From CBDVBZ01 sp965372355 (GTDB taxonomy: Bacteria > Krumholzibacteriota > Krumholzibacteriia > WVZY01), in the NCBI GenBank assembly GCA_965372355.1, contig CBDVBZ010000016.1, forward strand, positions 1-39,570: a stretch of 39,570 nucleotides of DNA, given 5' to 3'. Below the pieces are notes generated by a model. The model saw only the letters and a program-made list of their open reading frames with translations, had not been told where the DNA came from and made no database searches. Positions 24,616 to 32,999 of the stretch are shown piece after piece (within the stretch, counting starts at the first letter, position 1; every line of letters starts with the position of its first letter). The position numbers and the translations under genes were made by a program.

Positions 24616-24630
24616 GGCACAATATTTGCT
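24616..24630 (+). promoter_or_regulatory. Sigma-54 type -24/-12 promoter element
   Basis: GGCAC (24616-24620), five bases, then TTGCT (24626-24630). The invariant GG and GC are exactly 10 bases apart. Only the T of the TGGCAC consensus is replaced (C). It precedes the acyltransferase-lptC-lptB-rpoN operon, which encodes sigma-54 itself. Predicted start near 24641. Confidence 0.55.
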
Positions 24631-24658
24631 TGACTACACACCGCCTGTGTGCTAACTA
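24630..24658 (+). promoter_or_regulatory. Overlapping sigma-70 promoter with inverted repeat
   Basis: TTGACT (24630-24635), 17 bases, TAACTA (24653-24658). The spacer contains the inverted repeat ACACA-CCGCC-TGTGT (24636-24650), a good place for a repressor or activator. It overlaps the last base of the sigma-54 element, so the two would exclude each other. Confidence 0.4.
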
Positions 24659-24734
24659 TATAGATGTAAAGGTTTTTTGCGATTTGCGGGACCCCCTGGC
24701 AGTTTTCCGTACAGGCCAAATTTGAGGGAAATAC

Positions 24735-25655
24735 GTGCGGCGGCGAAAAAAAATCAAAAGAAATTTCGAGGTCGCTGCGACCCGAGGATTGTGGCGGTTC
24801 GCCAGGGCACTGCCGCGCGGAGCGGGGTTCAAAATATTCTCGGCGATTGGGGCGACGGCGGGGTACTTGCTGAGGCGGGACCGCCGGCGCGCGATCGACA
24901 ATCTGGAGATCGCCTTTCCCGATATGTCTCTGTCGTTCCGAAAGGCGATGACCAACGCGATGTTCAAGTCCCTGGGCCGGAACGCCTATGAGTTTCTCAC
25001 GCTGGAAGGCAGTTCGGAGACGAGGCTGCTGCAGCTTGTCGAGCGGGTTGACGGTCAGGAGCATCTCGACGAGGCGTTTGGCAGGGGACAGGGCCTGATC
25101 GGCATCACCGGTCACATTGGCTGCTGGGAGCTTCTTGCAGGCTATTTCGTACAGCGGGGGTACATGGTTAACGTCATTGGCAGAGAACTGTGGGAGAAGC
25201 GGCTGAATAGCGATCTGATCCGTGTGCGGGAATCGATGGGCTACCACACGATTGATCGCGACACGGGAGGCCGCGAGATGCTCCGCACCCTGCGTGGCAA
25301 GGGCGTCCTTGCGATCCTGATCGATCAGCACACGCGGGTGGACGGCATCTATGTGCCGTTCTTCAACCGGCCCGCCCACACCCCGACGGGTGTTGCGCGG
25401 CTGGCGCAGGCTACCGGGGTCCCGATCCTGCCGATGGCCATCTACATGACCGAACCGGGAAAACACGTGATACGGATTCTCCCGGCGATCGAGTGCAATG
25501 GTGCGGAGGATCGCCAGCGCGCGATCGAGGTCGTGACGGAGAAGTGTTCACGCGCGATCGAGGAACTGGTGCGATTTGATCCAAAACAGTGGGTTTGGTT
25601 TCACAGGCGGTGGAGGGTCGAGGAGAAAGCGAGAATCGATGCGACGGTTAATTAA
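24735..25655 (+). CDS. Lysophospholipid/lipid A biosynthesis acyltransferase (LpxL/HtrB family)
   Basis: Adds a secondary acyl chain to lipid A precursors (or an equivalent envelope lipid) on the inner face of the cytoplasmic membrane. The catalytic H-x4-E is in GHIGCWE, with a hydrophobic N-terminal region (about residues 30-48) and LIDQHTRVDGIYVPFFNRPA as the second conserved block. There are 306 residues. The GTG start at 24735 follows GAGGGAA. LpxL versus LpxM, and the acyl donor, cannot be told. It overlaps lptC by 17 bases. Confidence 0.88.
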   Translation: MRRRKKIKRNFEVAATRGLWRFARALPRGAGFKIFSAIGATAGYLLRRDRRRAIDNLEIAFPDMSLSFRKAMTNAMFKSLGRNAYEFLTLEGSSETRLLQLVERVDGQEHLDEAFGRGQGLIGITGHIGCWELLAGYFVQRGYMVNVIGRELWEKRLNSDLIRVRESMGYHTIDRDTGGREMLRTLRGKGVLAILIDQHTRVDGIYVPFFNRPAHTPTGVARLAQATGVPILPMAIYMTEPGKHVIRILPAIECNGAEDRQRAIEVVTEKCSRAIEELVRFDPKQWVWFHRRWRVEEKARIDATVN

Positions 25656-26196
25656 GTTCGCCGTTTCTTTGTCGGTCGCCTTGTTGCTGTCGGCCTGCAA
25701 CGAGGAGGTTCCTGAGAACGTCACGGTCGAAGATACACCGGCGAGGTCGCCCGATGAGGTATTTACGGACTTTGTCACGCTGGAGAGCGATAGCGGGCTC
25801 GTGAAGTGGCGGTTGACGGCTCCCAAGGCCACACGCTACTCGAAGGAGAAGCTCATCATGCTCGACAGTCCGATCATCGATTTCTTCGACAAGGAGGGGA
25901 CGAAACAGACGACGCTCATCGCAGATGCCGGCGAGTACTCGGAGGAGACCCGGGACATGCTCGCCTATGGCAACGTCATAGTCGAGTCGGTCGAAGGCGA
26001 CGTGCTCGAAACGGACAGCCTCTTTTGGAACAGCAAGCAGGACAAGATCCTGAGTAATTCTTTTGTCAAGCTCACACGCGGCAGAGATGTGCTCACGGGA
26101 TACGGGTTGGAATGCGACCCGAACCTCAATTCGGTTGATATCAAGAGGGACGTCAAGGTGACGATAGTCGACCAAACCGAAGAGATTGTGCAGTAA
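25639..26196 (+). CDS. lptC: LPS export periplasmic protein LptC (lipoprotein form)
   Basis: LptC passes LPS from the LptBFG extractor to the LptA bridge. This 185-residue protein has an N-terminal hydrophobic segment ending in LLLSAC, a lipobox, where Proteobacterial LptC usually has a plain membrane anchor. The rest is beta-rich with the OstA-like pattern: LIADAGEYSEETRDMLAYGNVIVES and DVLETDSLFWNSKQDKILS. ATG at 25639 lies inside the end of the acyltransferase gene. lptB follows two bases after the stop, which supports the call. lptA, lptF and lptG are not in this window. Confidence 0.82.
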   Translation: MRRLIKFAVSLSVALLLSACNEEVPENVTVEDTPARSPDEVFTDFVTLESDSGLVKWRLTAPKATRYSKEKLIMLDSPIIDFFDKEGTKQTTLIADAGEYSEETRDMLAYGNVIVESVEGDVLETDSLFWNSKQDKILSNSFVKLTRGRDVLTGYGLECDPNLNSVDIKRDVKVTIVDQTEEIVQ

Positions 26197-26198
26197 TC

Positions 26199-26948
26199 AT
26201 GGGAGACGGAACCGGCAAGCTAAACCACACATCGGTGCGCACGGAAGCGGTCGTAAAGATCTACGGCAAGCGCCGGGTGGTCGACGACGTGAGCATCGAT
26301 GTCCAATCCGGGGAGATTGTCGGTCTCCTTGGGCCGAACGGCGCCGGTAAAACTACGACCTTCTACATGATCGTCGGCATGATCCGGCCGAGCACCGGGA
26401 AAATCTTTTTTGGGGACACCGACATCACGAAGGAACCGATGTATCGACGTGCTCGGACCGGAATCGGGTATTTGCCGCAGGACCCATCCATTTTCCGGGG
26501 GCTCACAGTGGAGCAAAACTTGCTGGCAATATTGGAAACGCTGCCAATCAAAAGGGCGGAGAGGAAGCAAAGAGTTGATGAGCTTCTCGATGAGCTGGAT
26601 ATCTCGCATATTCGCAAGAGCATGGGCCACCAGCTGTCGGGGGGAGAGAGACGCCGGGTTGAGATCACCCGCGCTCTGGTGACCGAGCCCAAGTTCATAC
26701 TGCTCGACGAGCCCTTTGCCGGGATCGACCCCATTGCGGTGGCCGATCTTCAGCGGATTGTAAAAAAACTTAAAGACAAAGGGTTAGGTGTTCTGATAAC
26801 AGATCACAACGTGAGGGATACGTTGAGCATCACGGACAGGTCGTACGTGATGTACGAGGGAAGTATCAAGCGGTCTGGGTCTGCGGATGAGCTTGCCCAG
26901 GATTCCGAGGTCCGCGAGATTTACTTGGGCGAGGGTTTTCGCCTCTAG
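26199..26948 (+). CDS. lptB: LPS export ABC transporter ATPase LptB
   Basis: The cytoplasmic ATPase that powers LPS extraction through LptF and LptG. Walker A is GPNGAGKTT, the Q-loop region lies at LPQDPSIF, the ABC signature is LSGGERRRVEI, and Walker B is FILLDEPFAGIDP, followed by the H-loop TDHN. There are 249 residues, close to the usual 241. The VYEGSIKRSG-like C-terminus is LptB-type. It sits between lptC and rpoN, the same order as in many Proteobacteria. Confidence 0.95.
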   Translation: MGDGTGKLNHTSVRTEAVVKIYGKRRVVDDVSIDVQSGEIVGLLGPNGAGKTTTFYMIVGMIRPSTGKIFFGDTDITKEPMYRRARTGIGYLPQDPSIFRGLTVEQNLLAILETLPIKRAERKQRVDELLDELDISHIRKSMGHQLSGGERRRVEITRALVTEPKFILLDEPFAGIDPIAVADLQRIVKKLKDKGLGVLITDHNVRDTLSITDRSYVMYEGSIKRSGSADELAQDSEVREIYLGEGFRL

Positions 26949-26977
26949 GGGTCTTCCGGTTTACAGGTGGAATTGCC

Positions 26978-28396
26978 ATGGAAATGAAAATAGGTCTGCA
27001 TCTCAGGCAGAGACAGCAGCTGGTGATGACACCCAAGCTCCAGCAGGCGCTGAAGCTCCTACAGATGCCTGCCATTGAGCTCCAGCAGATGCTCAAGCAG
27101 GAGATCATGGAAAACCCGTTGCTCGAGGAAGTCGACGATTATCTCGAGGTCCAGGAAGATGAGCAAACCGAGGCGACCAAGGAGGAAGGCAAGGAAAAGA
27201 CGGACGGCAACGAAGAGGAACAAATCGACTGGAACGAGTACTTCCAGGACGGGTTCGAGATCGGGTACGGACTCGGCGAGGAGACCAAGGAGGAGTTTTT
27301 CGAGCGTGTCCCGATTGCGAAGCGCTCGTTTACGGATCAGTTGATCAGCCAGCTCAGGATCGCCACCGACGACGAGCGGACGCTGGTTATCGGGGACTAC
27401 ATCATCGGCAGTCTCGATGATAGCGGCTATTTGACCTGTGAATTGGAGGAAGTGGCGTCGACGTTCGATGCATCCTTGGAGGAGGTGGGACGGGTTCTCA
27501 GTATCATCCAGACGTTCGATCCTCCGGGAGTTGGCGCACGCAACCTTCAGGAGTGCCTACTCATCCAGCTTGCCACAAAGGGATTGCAGGACTCGATGGC
27601 CGCCAGGATCATCCGGGACCACTTCAACGATTTCAAACAGAAGAAGTACCTGGAGATCGGTAAGAAGCTCAAGTTGCCCGTTCAGGAGATTCAGAACCAG
27701 AGCAAAATCATCAGCACGCTGGATCCCAAGCCCGGTCTCGAGATCATGGCGGGAGACCCGCAGTACGTGATCCCGGATCTTGTTGTCGAGAAGGTTGACG
27801 AGAAGTACATTGTCTACCTCAACGACAAGAACATTCCGCGGCTCCGGATCAGCCATGCGTATCAGGAGGAATTGCTCAAGGACAACAAGGATAGCGGTGT
27901 CAAGGAGACGAAGGAGTTTATCCACTCGCGCCTCAAGTCGGCGAAATGGTTGATCCAGACGATAGAGCAGCGCAGGCGAACGATGGTCAAGGTCATGGAG
28001 TGCATAGTCGAGAAGCAGCGTGCCTTCTTCGAAGGCGGCACAGCCTTCCTCAGGCCGCTCACCCTGCAGCAGGTCGCCAGTGAGATCAACATGCACGAGT
28101 CGACGGTCAGCCGGGTGACGACGAGCAAGTATGTTCAGACCCCCCGCGGGGTCTTCGAGCTGAAGTTCTTCTTCTCGAGCAGCCTGGGGACCCAGGACGG
28201 CAGCGAGATCTCCGCCAAGAGCGCGAAGGACAGGATCCGCCGAATAATCGATGCCGAAGATTCTCATAATCCGTTGAGTGATCAAAAGATAGCGGATATA
28301 CTCAGGAGTGGGGGCTTGAATATCGCGCGTCGCACCGTGGCCAAGTACCGCGAACAGCTCAATATCCTCCCGGCGCGCATGCGCAAGCAGTATTAG
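26978..28396 (+). CDS. rpoN: RNA polymerase sigma-54 factor
   Basis: Sigma-54 directs RNA polymerase to -24/-12 promoters and needs AAA+ activators. Region I, rich in Gln and Leu, is at residues 1-50 (LRQRQQLVMTPKLQQALKLL), followed by an acidic region II. The core-binding domain includes GVGARNLQECLL. The helix-turn-helix is in LTLQQVASEINMHESTVSRVT, and the C-terminal RpoN box is ARRTVAKYRE. There are 472 residues, all domains present. ATG at 26978 is the standard N-terminus. No activator gene lies in the window. Confidence 0.97.
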   Translation: MEMKIGLHLRQRQQLVMTPKLQQALKLLQMPAIELQQMLKQEIMENPLLEEVDDYLEVQEDEQTEATKEEGKEKTDGNEEEQIDWNEYFQDGFEIGYGLGEETKEEFFERVPIAKRSFTDQLISQLRIATDDERTLVIGDYIIGSLDDSGYLTCELEEVASTFDASLEEVGRVLSIIQTFDPPGVGARNLQECLLIQLATKGLQDSMAARIIRDHFNDFKQKKYLEIGKKLKLPVQEIQNQSKIISTLDPKPGLEIMAGDPQYVIPDLVVEKVDEKYIVYLNDKNIPRLRISHAYQEELLKDNKDSGVKETKEFIHSRLKSAKWLIQTIEQRRRTMVKVMECIVEKQRAFFEGGTAFLRPLTLQQVASEINMHESTVSRVTTSKYVQTPRGVFELKFFFSSSLGTQDGSEISAKSAKDRIRRIIDAEDSHNPLSDQKIADILRSGGLNIARRTVAKYREQLNILPARMRKQY

Positions 28397-28666
28397 GGGT
28401 GTCCAAACACGGGCTTGGAAAATCCGGGTCGGTTCGTTATACTATCTGTAAGCAGAAGACTTTTACGGCTGAAGTTTTTCTATCTCTATTCGCAAGACTC
28501 ACTCTGGCGTGACCATCATATCGTCAATACCAGCAACCCCGCACTTCCGTTTAAACTCTCACGACATACGAGTAGCCAGGACAGTGATAAACTGCGACCA
28601 TGGTTCCACGCTTGTGGGCCCATCGGCGTTATCAGTGATGGTAATTACCTTTGAGAGAGGTGAGGA
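28397..28666 (+). promoter_or_regulatory. Promoter and long leader of hpf
   Basis: TTGGAA (28415-28420), 17 bases, TATACT (28438-28443) make a good sigma-70 promoter. Transcription would start near 28450, giving a leader of about 215 bases before hpf. The leader carries a perfect palindrome GGTAATTACC (28640-28649) shortly before the GAGAGAGGTGAGGA ribosome binding region, and no convincing small gene. It gives hpf-hprK-PTS genes a start independent of rpoN. Confidence 0.6.
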
Positions 28667-29200
28667 ATGAAAATCACGACGACTTCGAGGCACTATGAGC
28701 TTACGCCGGCACTCAAGCAATACGCCGAATCGAAGATCGAGAATCTCAAAACCTACTTCGACAATATTGCGAGTGCACACATCATATTTAGCCTCGAGAA
28801 ATACAGACACAGCGTCGAGGTCACCCTTCATGTCAACGGACGGGATCTCGTCGGGCGTGAGATATCCGAAGACATGTTCGTGTCCGTGGATCGTGTGGCT
28901 GAGAAGCTCGAGCGTCAGATCGTCAAGTACAAGGGGAAACGTTACAACAAGAAGCCCCGGAAACGCCCCCAGACTGAAGTCGACGTGCCCCCGGAAGAGT
29001 CCGATGAACACGTGGAGGTTCAGGAGAACGAAGTCATACCGGCGGATCCTGTCGAGTTCCCGCAGATGACGATGGGTGAGGCTGTGTCATCGTTGATCGA
29101 GAACGGGAAGGGATTCAGCATCTTCTCCAACAGCACAACGAAACGTGTCAATGTGCTCTACAAGCGCGAAGACGGAACGATAGGGCTCATCGAGGCGTGA
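28667..29200 (+). CDS. hpf: Ribosome hibernation promoting factor, long form
   Basis: HPF binds the 30S subunit in stationary phase. The long form makes 100S ribosome dimers by itself through its C-terminal domain. Residues 1-100 are the HPF/YfiA domain (SRHYELTPALKQYAESKIENL). A variable acidic linker follows, then the dimerisation domain (about 120-177) with PQMTMGEAVSSL and VNVLYKREDGTIGLIE. There are 177 residues. It follows rpoN, as in many Gram-negatives, and precedes hprK by four bases. Confidence 0.95.
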   Translation: MKITTTSRHYELTPALKQYAESKIENLKTYFDNIASAHIIFSLEKYRHSVEVTLHVNGRDLVGREISEDMFVSVDRVAEKLERQIVKYKGKRYNKKPRKRPQTEVDVPPEESDEHVEVQENEVIPADPVEFPQMTMGEAVSSLIENGKGFSIFSNSTTKRVNVLYKREDGTIGLIEA

Positions 29201-29204
29201 TGCT

Positions 29205-30179
29205 ATGCAGAAAAAAGTACTGACGGTCAAAGAGTTCTACGAGACGACGGGAGACCTGTTCTCGCTCGAACTGGTCGGCGAATCGCTGGATGGCCCGCTT
29301 CCCATTACCGTCCCCGACATTCACCGTCCCGGTCTGGCCCTGACGGGCTTTATGCAGAACTTCCTCAACGAGCGCATCCAGATCCTTGGCGAGACCGAGA
29401 TCCTCTATCTGAACACGAGGAGCCCGGATGAACGCAAGCGAGACGTTGAAAACCTTTTTACGGTGCCGCTCGTGTGCATCATCGTTACTCGCAAGCTCGA
29501 AGCACCGAAAGTGCTGATCGATGCGGCGAACCGGGCCAGCATTCCCGTCCTGCGCTCCAGCATGTTGACAACCCCGTTCATCCACGAACTCACGAAGTAC
29601 CTGGGCGCGGTTTTTGCGCCGACCGAAGTCGTTCACGGGACATTTGTCGATGTGTATGGGGTAGGGCTTCTGTTCACCGGCAAGAGCGGGATCGGCAAGA
29701 GCGAGATCGCCCTGGACCTCGTGGAGAGGGGACACCGGTTGGTAGCCGATGACACCGTCGAGGTGACGCGCAAGGCGGATGACATCCTCATCGGCAGGGG
29801 ACAGGAGCACCTCCAGCACTTCATGGAGATTCGGGGTATCGGAGTCATAAACCTGCAGGACCTGTTCGGTATTCGCGCGATCCGTGTACAGAAGCGTCTC
29901 GAGGTCGAGGTGCGTCTCAAGGAGTGGAACAGCCAGGCGGATTGGGAGCGACAGGGTCTGGATGAGCGCGTGACGGAGGTCCTCGGGGTGGGGATACCCC
30001 AGGTGATCGTGCCGCTCTTTCCTGGCAAGAACATCACCGTGATCATCGAGGTGATCGCGATGAACCAGATGCTCAAGGTCTACGGTATAAACGCGGCCGA
30101 GCGGTTCAACAGGATGTTGATCAGCCAGATGGAAAGCGATCGCAAGACGCGTCACTACTTGCGTTACGACACGGAGTAG
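29205..30179 (+). CDS. hprK: HPr kinase/phosphorylase
   Basis: HprK phosphorylates and dephosphorylates HPr at Ser46 according to energy state. His144 is in the conserved VHGTFVDV segment. The P-loop is GKSGIGKS at 159-166. The catalytic Asp lies in ADDTVEVTRK, and the family signature MEIRGIGVINLQDLFG is complete. There are 324 residues. Its target residue is present in the HPr encoded downstream (Ser46), so the kinase-substrate pair is in one cluster. ATG at 29205. Confidence 0.96.
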   Translation: MQKKVLTVKEFYETTGDLFSLELVGESLDGPLPITVPDIHRPGLALTGFMQNFLNERIQILGETEILYLNTRSPDERKRDVENLFTVPLVCIIVTRKLEAPKVLIDAANRASIPVLRSSMLTTPFIHELTKYLGAVFAPTEVVHGTFVDVYGVGLLFTGKSGIGKSEIALDLVERGHRLVADDTVEVTRKADDILIGRGQEHLQHFMEIRGIGVINLQDLFGIRAIRVQKRLEVEVRLKEWNSQADWERQGLDERVTEVLGVGIPQVIVPLFPGKNITVIIEVIAMNQMLKVYGINAAERFNRMLISQMESDRKTRHYLRYDTE

Positions 30180-30198
30180 CATCTCGGAGAGGATGCGA

Positions 30199-30600
30199 AT
30201 GGTAGCCGGAATCGTTGTTACACACGGGAACCTCGCGGACGAACTTCTTCGGACCGCCCATACCGTTTACGGTGAGTTTTCTGATTGCCACGCGTTGTCC
30301 AACGCATCCAAATCCTCCGATGCTCTCATGAAGGAGATCGGAGGCGTGATCAAAGCCGTCAAGGGAAGGCCTTGTATCATATTCGTTGATTTTCTCGGCG
30401 GCAGCTGTAGTCACGCGTGTTTGATGCAGGCGAGCGCCGGGGGTGAAGCGCAGGACATCCCGATCATCAGTGGTGTGAATCTCCCGATGCTGCTGGCGTT
30501 CCTGAACAAACGTGATGAAGTGTCGTTCGAGGAACTGCCGGAGATGATCGTCGAGAGAGGTTGCCGGAGCGTACAGGTTCTGGACCCGAGAAAGATCTAA
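30199..30600 (+). CDS. PTS mannose-family IIA component
   Basis: The cytoplasmic phosphocarrier EIIA of the Man/Fru/Sor family accepts phosphate from HPr on a His. That residue is His9 in VVTHGNLA. The middle FVDFLGGSCSHACLMQAS corresponds to the conserved VDLFGGSP-type loop. There are 133 residues, one domain. ATG at 30199 is six bases after GGAGAGG; an ATG at 30193 would abut that site. The stop overlaps the IIB start (TAATG). In many relatives of this cluster only a stand-alone IIA remains for regulation; here B, C and D follow, so transport is likely. Confidence 0.9.
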   Translation: MVAGIVVTHGNLADELLRTAHTVYGEFSDCHALSNASKSSDALMKEIGGVIKAVKGRPCIIFVDFLGGSCSHACLMQASAGGEAQDIPIISGVNLPMLLAFLNKRDEVSFEELPEMIVERGCRSVQVLDPRKI

Positions 30601-31076
30601 TGCCGGTAAGCATGATTCGCATAGACGATCGCTTGATCCATGGACAGGTTGTCCTGGGCTGGTCCCGCGTTCTCAAACCGGACCGTATTGCCGTCGCGAA
30701 CGATCGGGTCGCCACCAACTCGTGGGAGAGGAAGTTCTACACGGCGAGTGTGCCGCCGCATATCAAGGTGTCCTTTCTCACGCTGGAAGAAACGGCGGTC
30801 GGGCTTTTGGGCGACATCTACAAGAACGAGTCGGTTCTGATCCTTTTCGAAGCGGTCAGGGACGTGTACGCGATGGTCGAGAAAGGCGTGCGGTTCGAAG
30901 AGGTGAACATCGGTGGATTGCACCACCGCGAGGGCGCCGAAGAGCTCCTGCCGTACGTGTTTTTGACAGATGAAGACCGCGGGCTCCTCCGCGAGCTCGT
31001 GAAGCAGGGCGTGACCCTCCGTGCCCAGGATGTCCCGGGTGCCTCCGCAACCGTGATCAACCCGCTGGTTGTCTAG
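30600..31076 (+). CDS. PTS mannose-family IIB component
   Basis: IIB takes phosphate from IIA on a His and passes it to the sugar bound by IIC/IID. The active His14 is in the hallmark RIDDRLIHGQV. The rest (VGLLGDIYKNESVLILFE, NIGGLHHREGAE) follows the family pattern. There are 158 residues. ATG at 30600 overlaps the IIA stop; an ATG at 30612 is also possible. The sugar cannot be deduced. Confidence 0.92.
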   Translation: MPVSMIRIDDRLIHGQVVLGWSRVLKPDRIAVANDRVATNSWERKFYTASVPPHIKVSFLTLEETAVGLLGDIYKNESVLILFEAVRDVYAMVEKGVRFEEVNIGGLHHREGAEELLPYVFLTDEDRGLLRELVKQGVTLRAQDVPGASATVINPLVV

Positions 31077-31142
31077 TCCTCGGTATGACCGGCGAACCGT
31101 GCCCGCCCGGTCGACGGCTCCATCCCGCTTCGAATTAATGTA

Positions 31143-31170
31143 TTGGCCCAATCCTCGCATCTAATATAAG
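31143..31170 (+). promoter_or_regulatory. Candidate internal promoter before IIC
   Basis: TTGGCC (31143-31148), 16 bases, TATAAG (31165-31170). The -35 box overlaps an inverted repeat ATTGG-C-CCAAT (31142-31152). The 119-base gap between IIB and IIC is the widest in the PTS block, consistent with a second start. Confidence 0.4.
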
Positions 31171-31195
31171 ATCATCACAACTCGCAGGACGCGTC

Positions 31196-31927
31196 GTGAC
31201 TCTCTCCGTTCCGGGCCAGAAACAGGTGATGAACCCGTTTATCCTTCTCAGTCTGACAGGTGGGTTGCTTGCCGTCGATGACCGCGCGGGCTGGCAGAGC
31301 CTCCTCGCACAGCCGGTGTTCGCGGCCGCATTCGTCGGGCTCATCACCGGTGAAATGGCGGTGGCCCTTCCCGTCGGATTGATCCTCGAGCTGGTTTGGC
31401 TGTCGATTCTGCCGATGCGTGGTTCCAGACGACCGGATCAGGCCCTCGGTGCCATCACAGGCGCCGGATCGGTCTGTCTGGTCGCGAAACTCACCGGTGA
31501 TCCGCGGGTCGCTCTTCTCGCTTCTGTCGGTGCTCTGCTCGGGCTTATCGCCGGAGAGTTGGGCGGATATGTCTCGAACAGGCTCTACAGGTTTCTCAAT
31601 GAGATGCTGAGCGTCGTCGGTTTTCGAGCGGATGCCGATCGCCGGGCGACGGCGGCCAGGTTAACCTGGATGCATGCGGCGTCTATTGGCTACATTTTTG
31701 TCGCCGAGTCGATCGTGGTGTTCGCTTTTCTCTCCTTAGGGTACAACATCGCTGAATGGTCGACGGCCCGGGTCGGCGGAGCGTTGTCCGATGGCGCGAT
31801 CCTGTGGGCCTCGCTCGCTGCCGCGATTGGTGTGGCCGCCGTGGTGCAGATGTACTGGCGGAGGCAAACGAGGCGTATTCTGGTGTTGGGTTGTGTACTC
31901 GTGATTCTGGTGCTGTGGCTCCGATGA
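31196..31927 (+). CDS. PTS mannose-family IIC component
   Basis: A membrane subunit of the sugar channel. Hydrophobic segments fill almost all of its 243 residues. Family features are ALPVGLILELVWLSILPMRGSRRPDQALGAI-type sequence near residues 60-90 and GLIAGELGGYVSNRLYR. It is shorter than enteric ManY (~266). GTG at 31196 has AGGA six bases before it; ATG at 31229 is an alternative. Its stop overlaps IID (ATGA). Confidence 0.85.
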   Translation: MTLSVPGQKQVMNPFILLSLTGGLLAVDDRAGWQSLLAQPVFAAAFVGLITGEMAVALPVGLILELVWLSILPMRGSRRPDQALGAITGAGSVCLVAKLTGDPRVALLASVGALLGLIAGELGGYVSNRLYRFLNEMLSVVGFRADADRRATAARLTWMHAASIGYIFVAESIVVFAFLSLGYNIAEWSTARVGGALSDGAILWASLAAAIGVAAVVQMYWRRQTRRILVLGCVLVILVLWLR

Positions 31928-32667
31928 GTTTGAACACAGGCAGATTTGATCTTTTTCGGGTGTTCTTGAGGCTGCTCTTTATTCAGGGCCTGATCAATCG
32001 CCGGGGTATGCAGAACCTGGGTCTGATGAGCGCTTTGAGCAAGGTCGGTGGCAGGCTCGCGGACACAGATGATAACCGGTTGATAATCAAACACTTGGAG
32101 TACTTCAATTCCAACCCCAACTGCGTACCGCTGATCGTGGGCGGGCTGATTCGTCTCGAGGAACAGAAGGCCGCGGGTAAGCCTGTTGGCGATAGCGACA
32201 TAGCGTATTTCAAGAAATCACTGGCCAGCCCGTTTGCCGCGATGGGCGACATGTTGTTCATCGGCAACCTGAAGCCTCTGGCATTGACTTTGGCATGCAT
32301 CTTTGCTATAAATCAATTTCCCATAGGGTTACTGGCAGTTTTTTTGGTGTACAACCTTGCGATCATCTCCTGCCGCTTCTGGGGTTTATACTTCGGTTAC
32401 TCCAAAGGTTGGGAACTCGTGGATGTCTTCACGGGCCCTAGGTTCCCCCGCGCACTGGGCATCATCCAGGGTGTAGGAGCGAGTGTTGGCGGCTTGTTGG
32501 TGGGGGTTATCTTTCACCGCTTGCCGGGGGATGGACACTGGATGTTGGCTGTCGGCGGTGTGCTGACGGTGATTACCCTTTATCTGTTGAAGAAGGATCT
32601 ACCCGCTTCCTGGCTTGCGGTAGCGCTATTCCCCGCGTGCGTTCTCATAACCCTGTTCGTAGGTTGA
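31924..32667 (+). CDS. PTS mannose-family IID component
   Basis: IID is found only in mannose-family PTS and forms the membrane channel with IIC. The N-terminal amphipathic part contains FLRLLFIQGLINRRGMQNLGLMSAL, which corresponds to the usual R-S-x2-x2-Q-x2-N-(Y/F)-E-R-x-Q-x-x-G pattern. NPNCVPLIVGG and GMGD-like AMGDMLFIGNLKPL follow, then three hydrophobic segments. There are 247 residues, shorter than ManZ (~280). Confidence 0.86.
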   Translation: MSLNTGRFDLFRVFLRLLFIQGLINRRGMQNLGLMSALSKVGGRLADTDDNRLIIKHLEYFNSNPNCVPLIVGGLIRLEEQKAAGKPVGDSDIAYFKKSLASPFAAMGDMLFIGNLKPLALTLACIFAINQFPIGLLAVFLVYNLAIISCRFWGLYFGYSKGWELVDVFTGPRFPRALGIIQGVGASVGGLLVGVIFHRLPGDGHWMLAVGGVLTVITLYLLKKDLPASWLAVALFPACVLITLFVG

Positions 32668-32708
32668 ATTGGCGCGTTACCTCGACAGGAGGGATTGGGG
32701 CTCAAGAT

Positions 32709-32975
32709 ATGATAGAATTCGATGCAACGGTGAACAACAAAATCGGCTTACACCTGAGGGCCGCCGGTGAGTTCGTAAAGCTCGCGTCGCGGTTCAGCAG
32801 CCAGATCACGGTGATCAAGAACGGCAAGAAAGCTAACGGTAAGAGCATTCTCGGTCTGGCGGGCCTTGCCGTTGGACGGGGAGCGATGATCACCGTACAA
32901 ATCAATGGTGATGATGAGACGCCGGCCAGGGAAGCGATCGAACAGCTTATCAGCGACAATTTCTATGAGGAGTAA
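32709..32975 (+). CDS. ptsH: HPr phosphocarrier protein
   Basis: HPr relays phosphate from Enzyme I to IIA. His15 is the phosphorylation site and Arg17 its partner. The usual GLHARPA reads GLHLRAA here, so Ala16 and Pro18 are replaced. Ser46 in NGKSILGL is the HprK target and is intact. There are 88 residues. ATG at 32709 matches the family start. A strong AGGAGGG (32687-32693) is 15 bases away, too far to be ideal, while GGGG at 32697-32700 is at a normal distance. Confidence 0.92.
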   Translation: MIEFDATVNNKIGLHLRAAGEFVKLASRFSSQITVIKNGKKANGKSILGLAGLAVGRGAMITVQINGDDETPAREAIEQLISDNFYEE

Positions 32976-32999
32976 AGAACGCTTGTGGAGGCAAAAGAC

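Noticed and set aside
28601..28616. TGGTTC-N5-TTGT as a sigma-54 promoter of hpf
   Set aside because: The invariant GC of the -12 box is GT here, while a much better sigma-70 promoter lies upstream.
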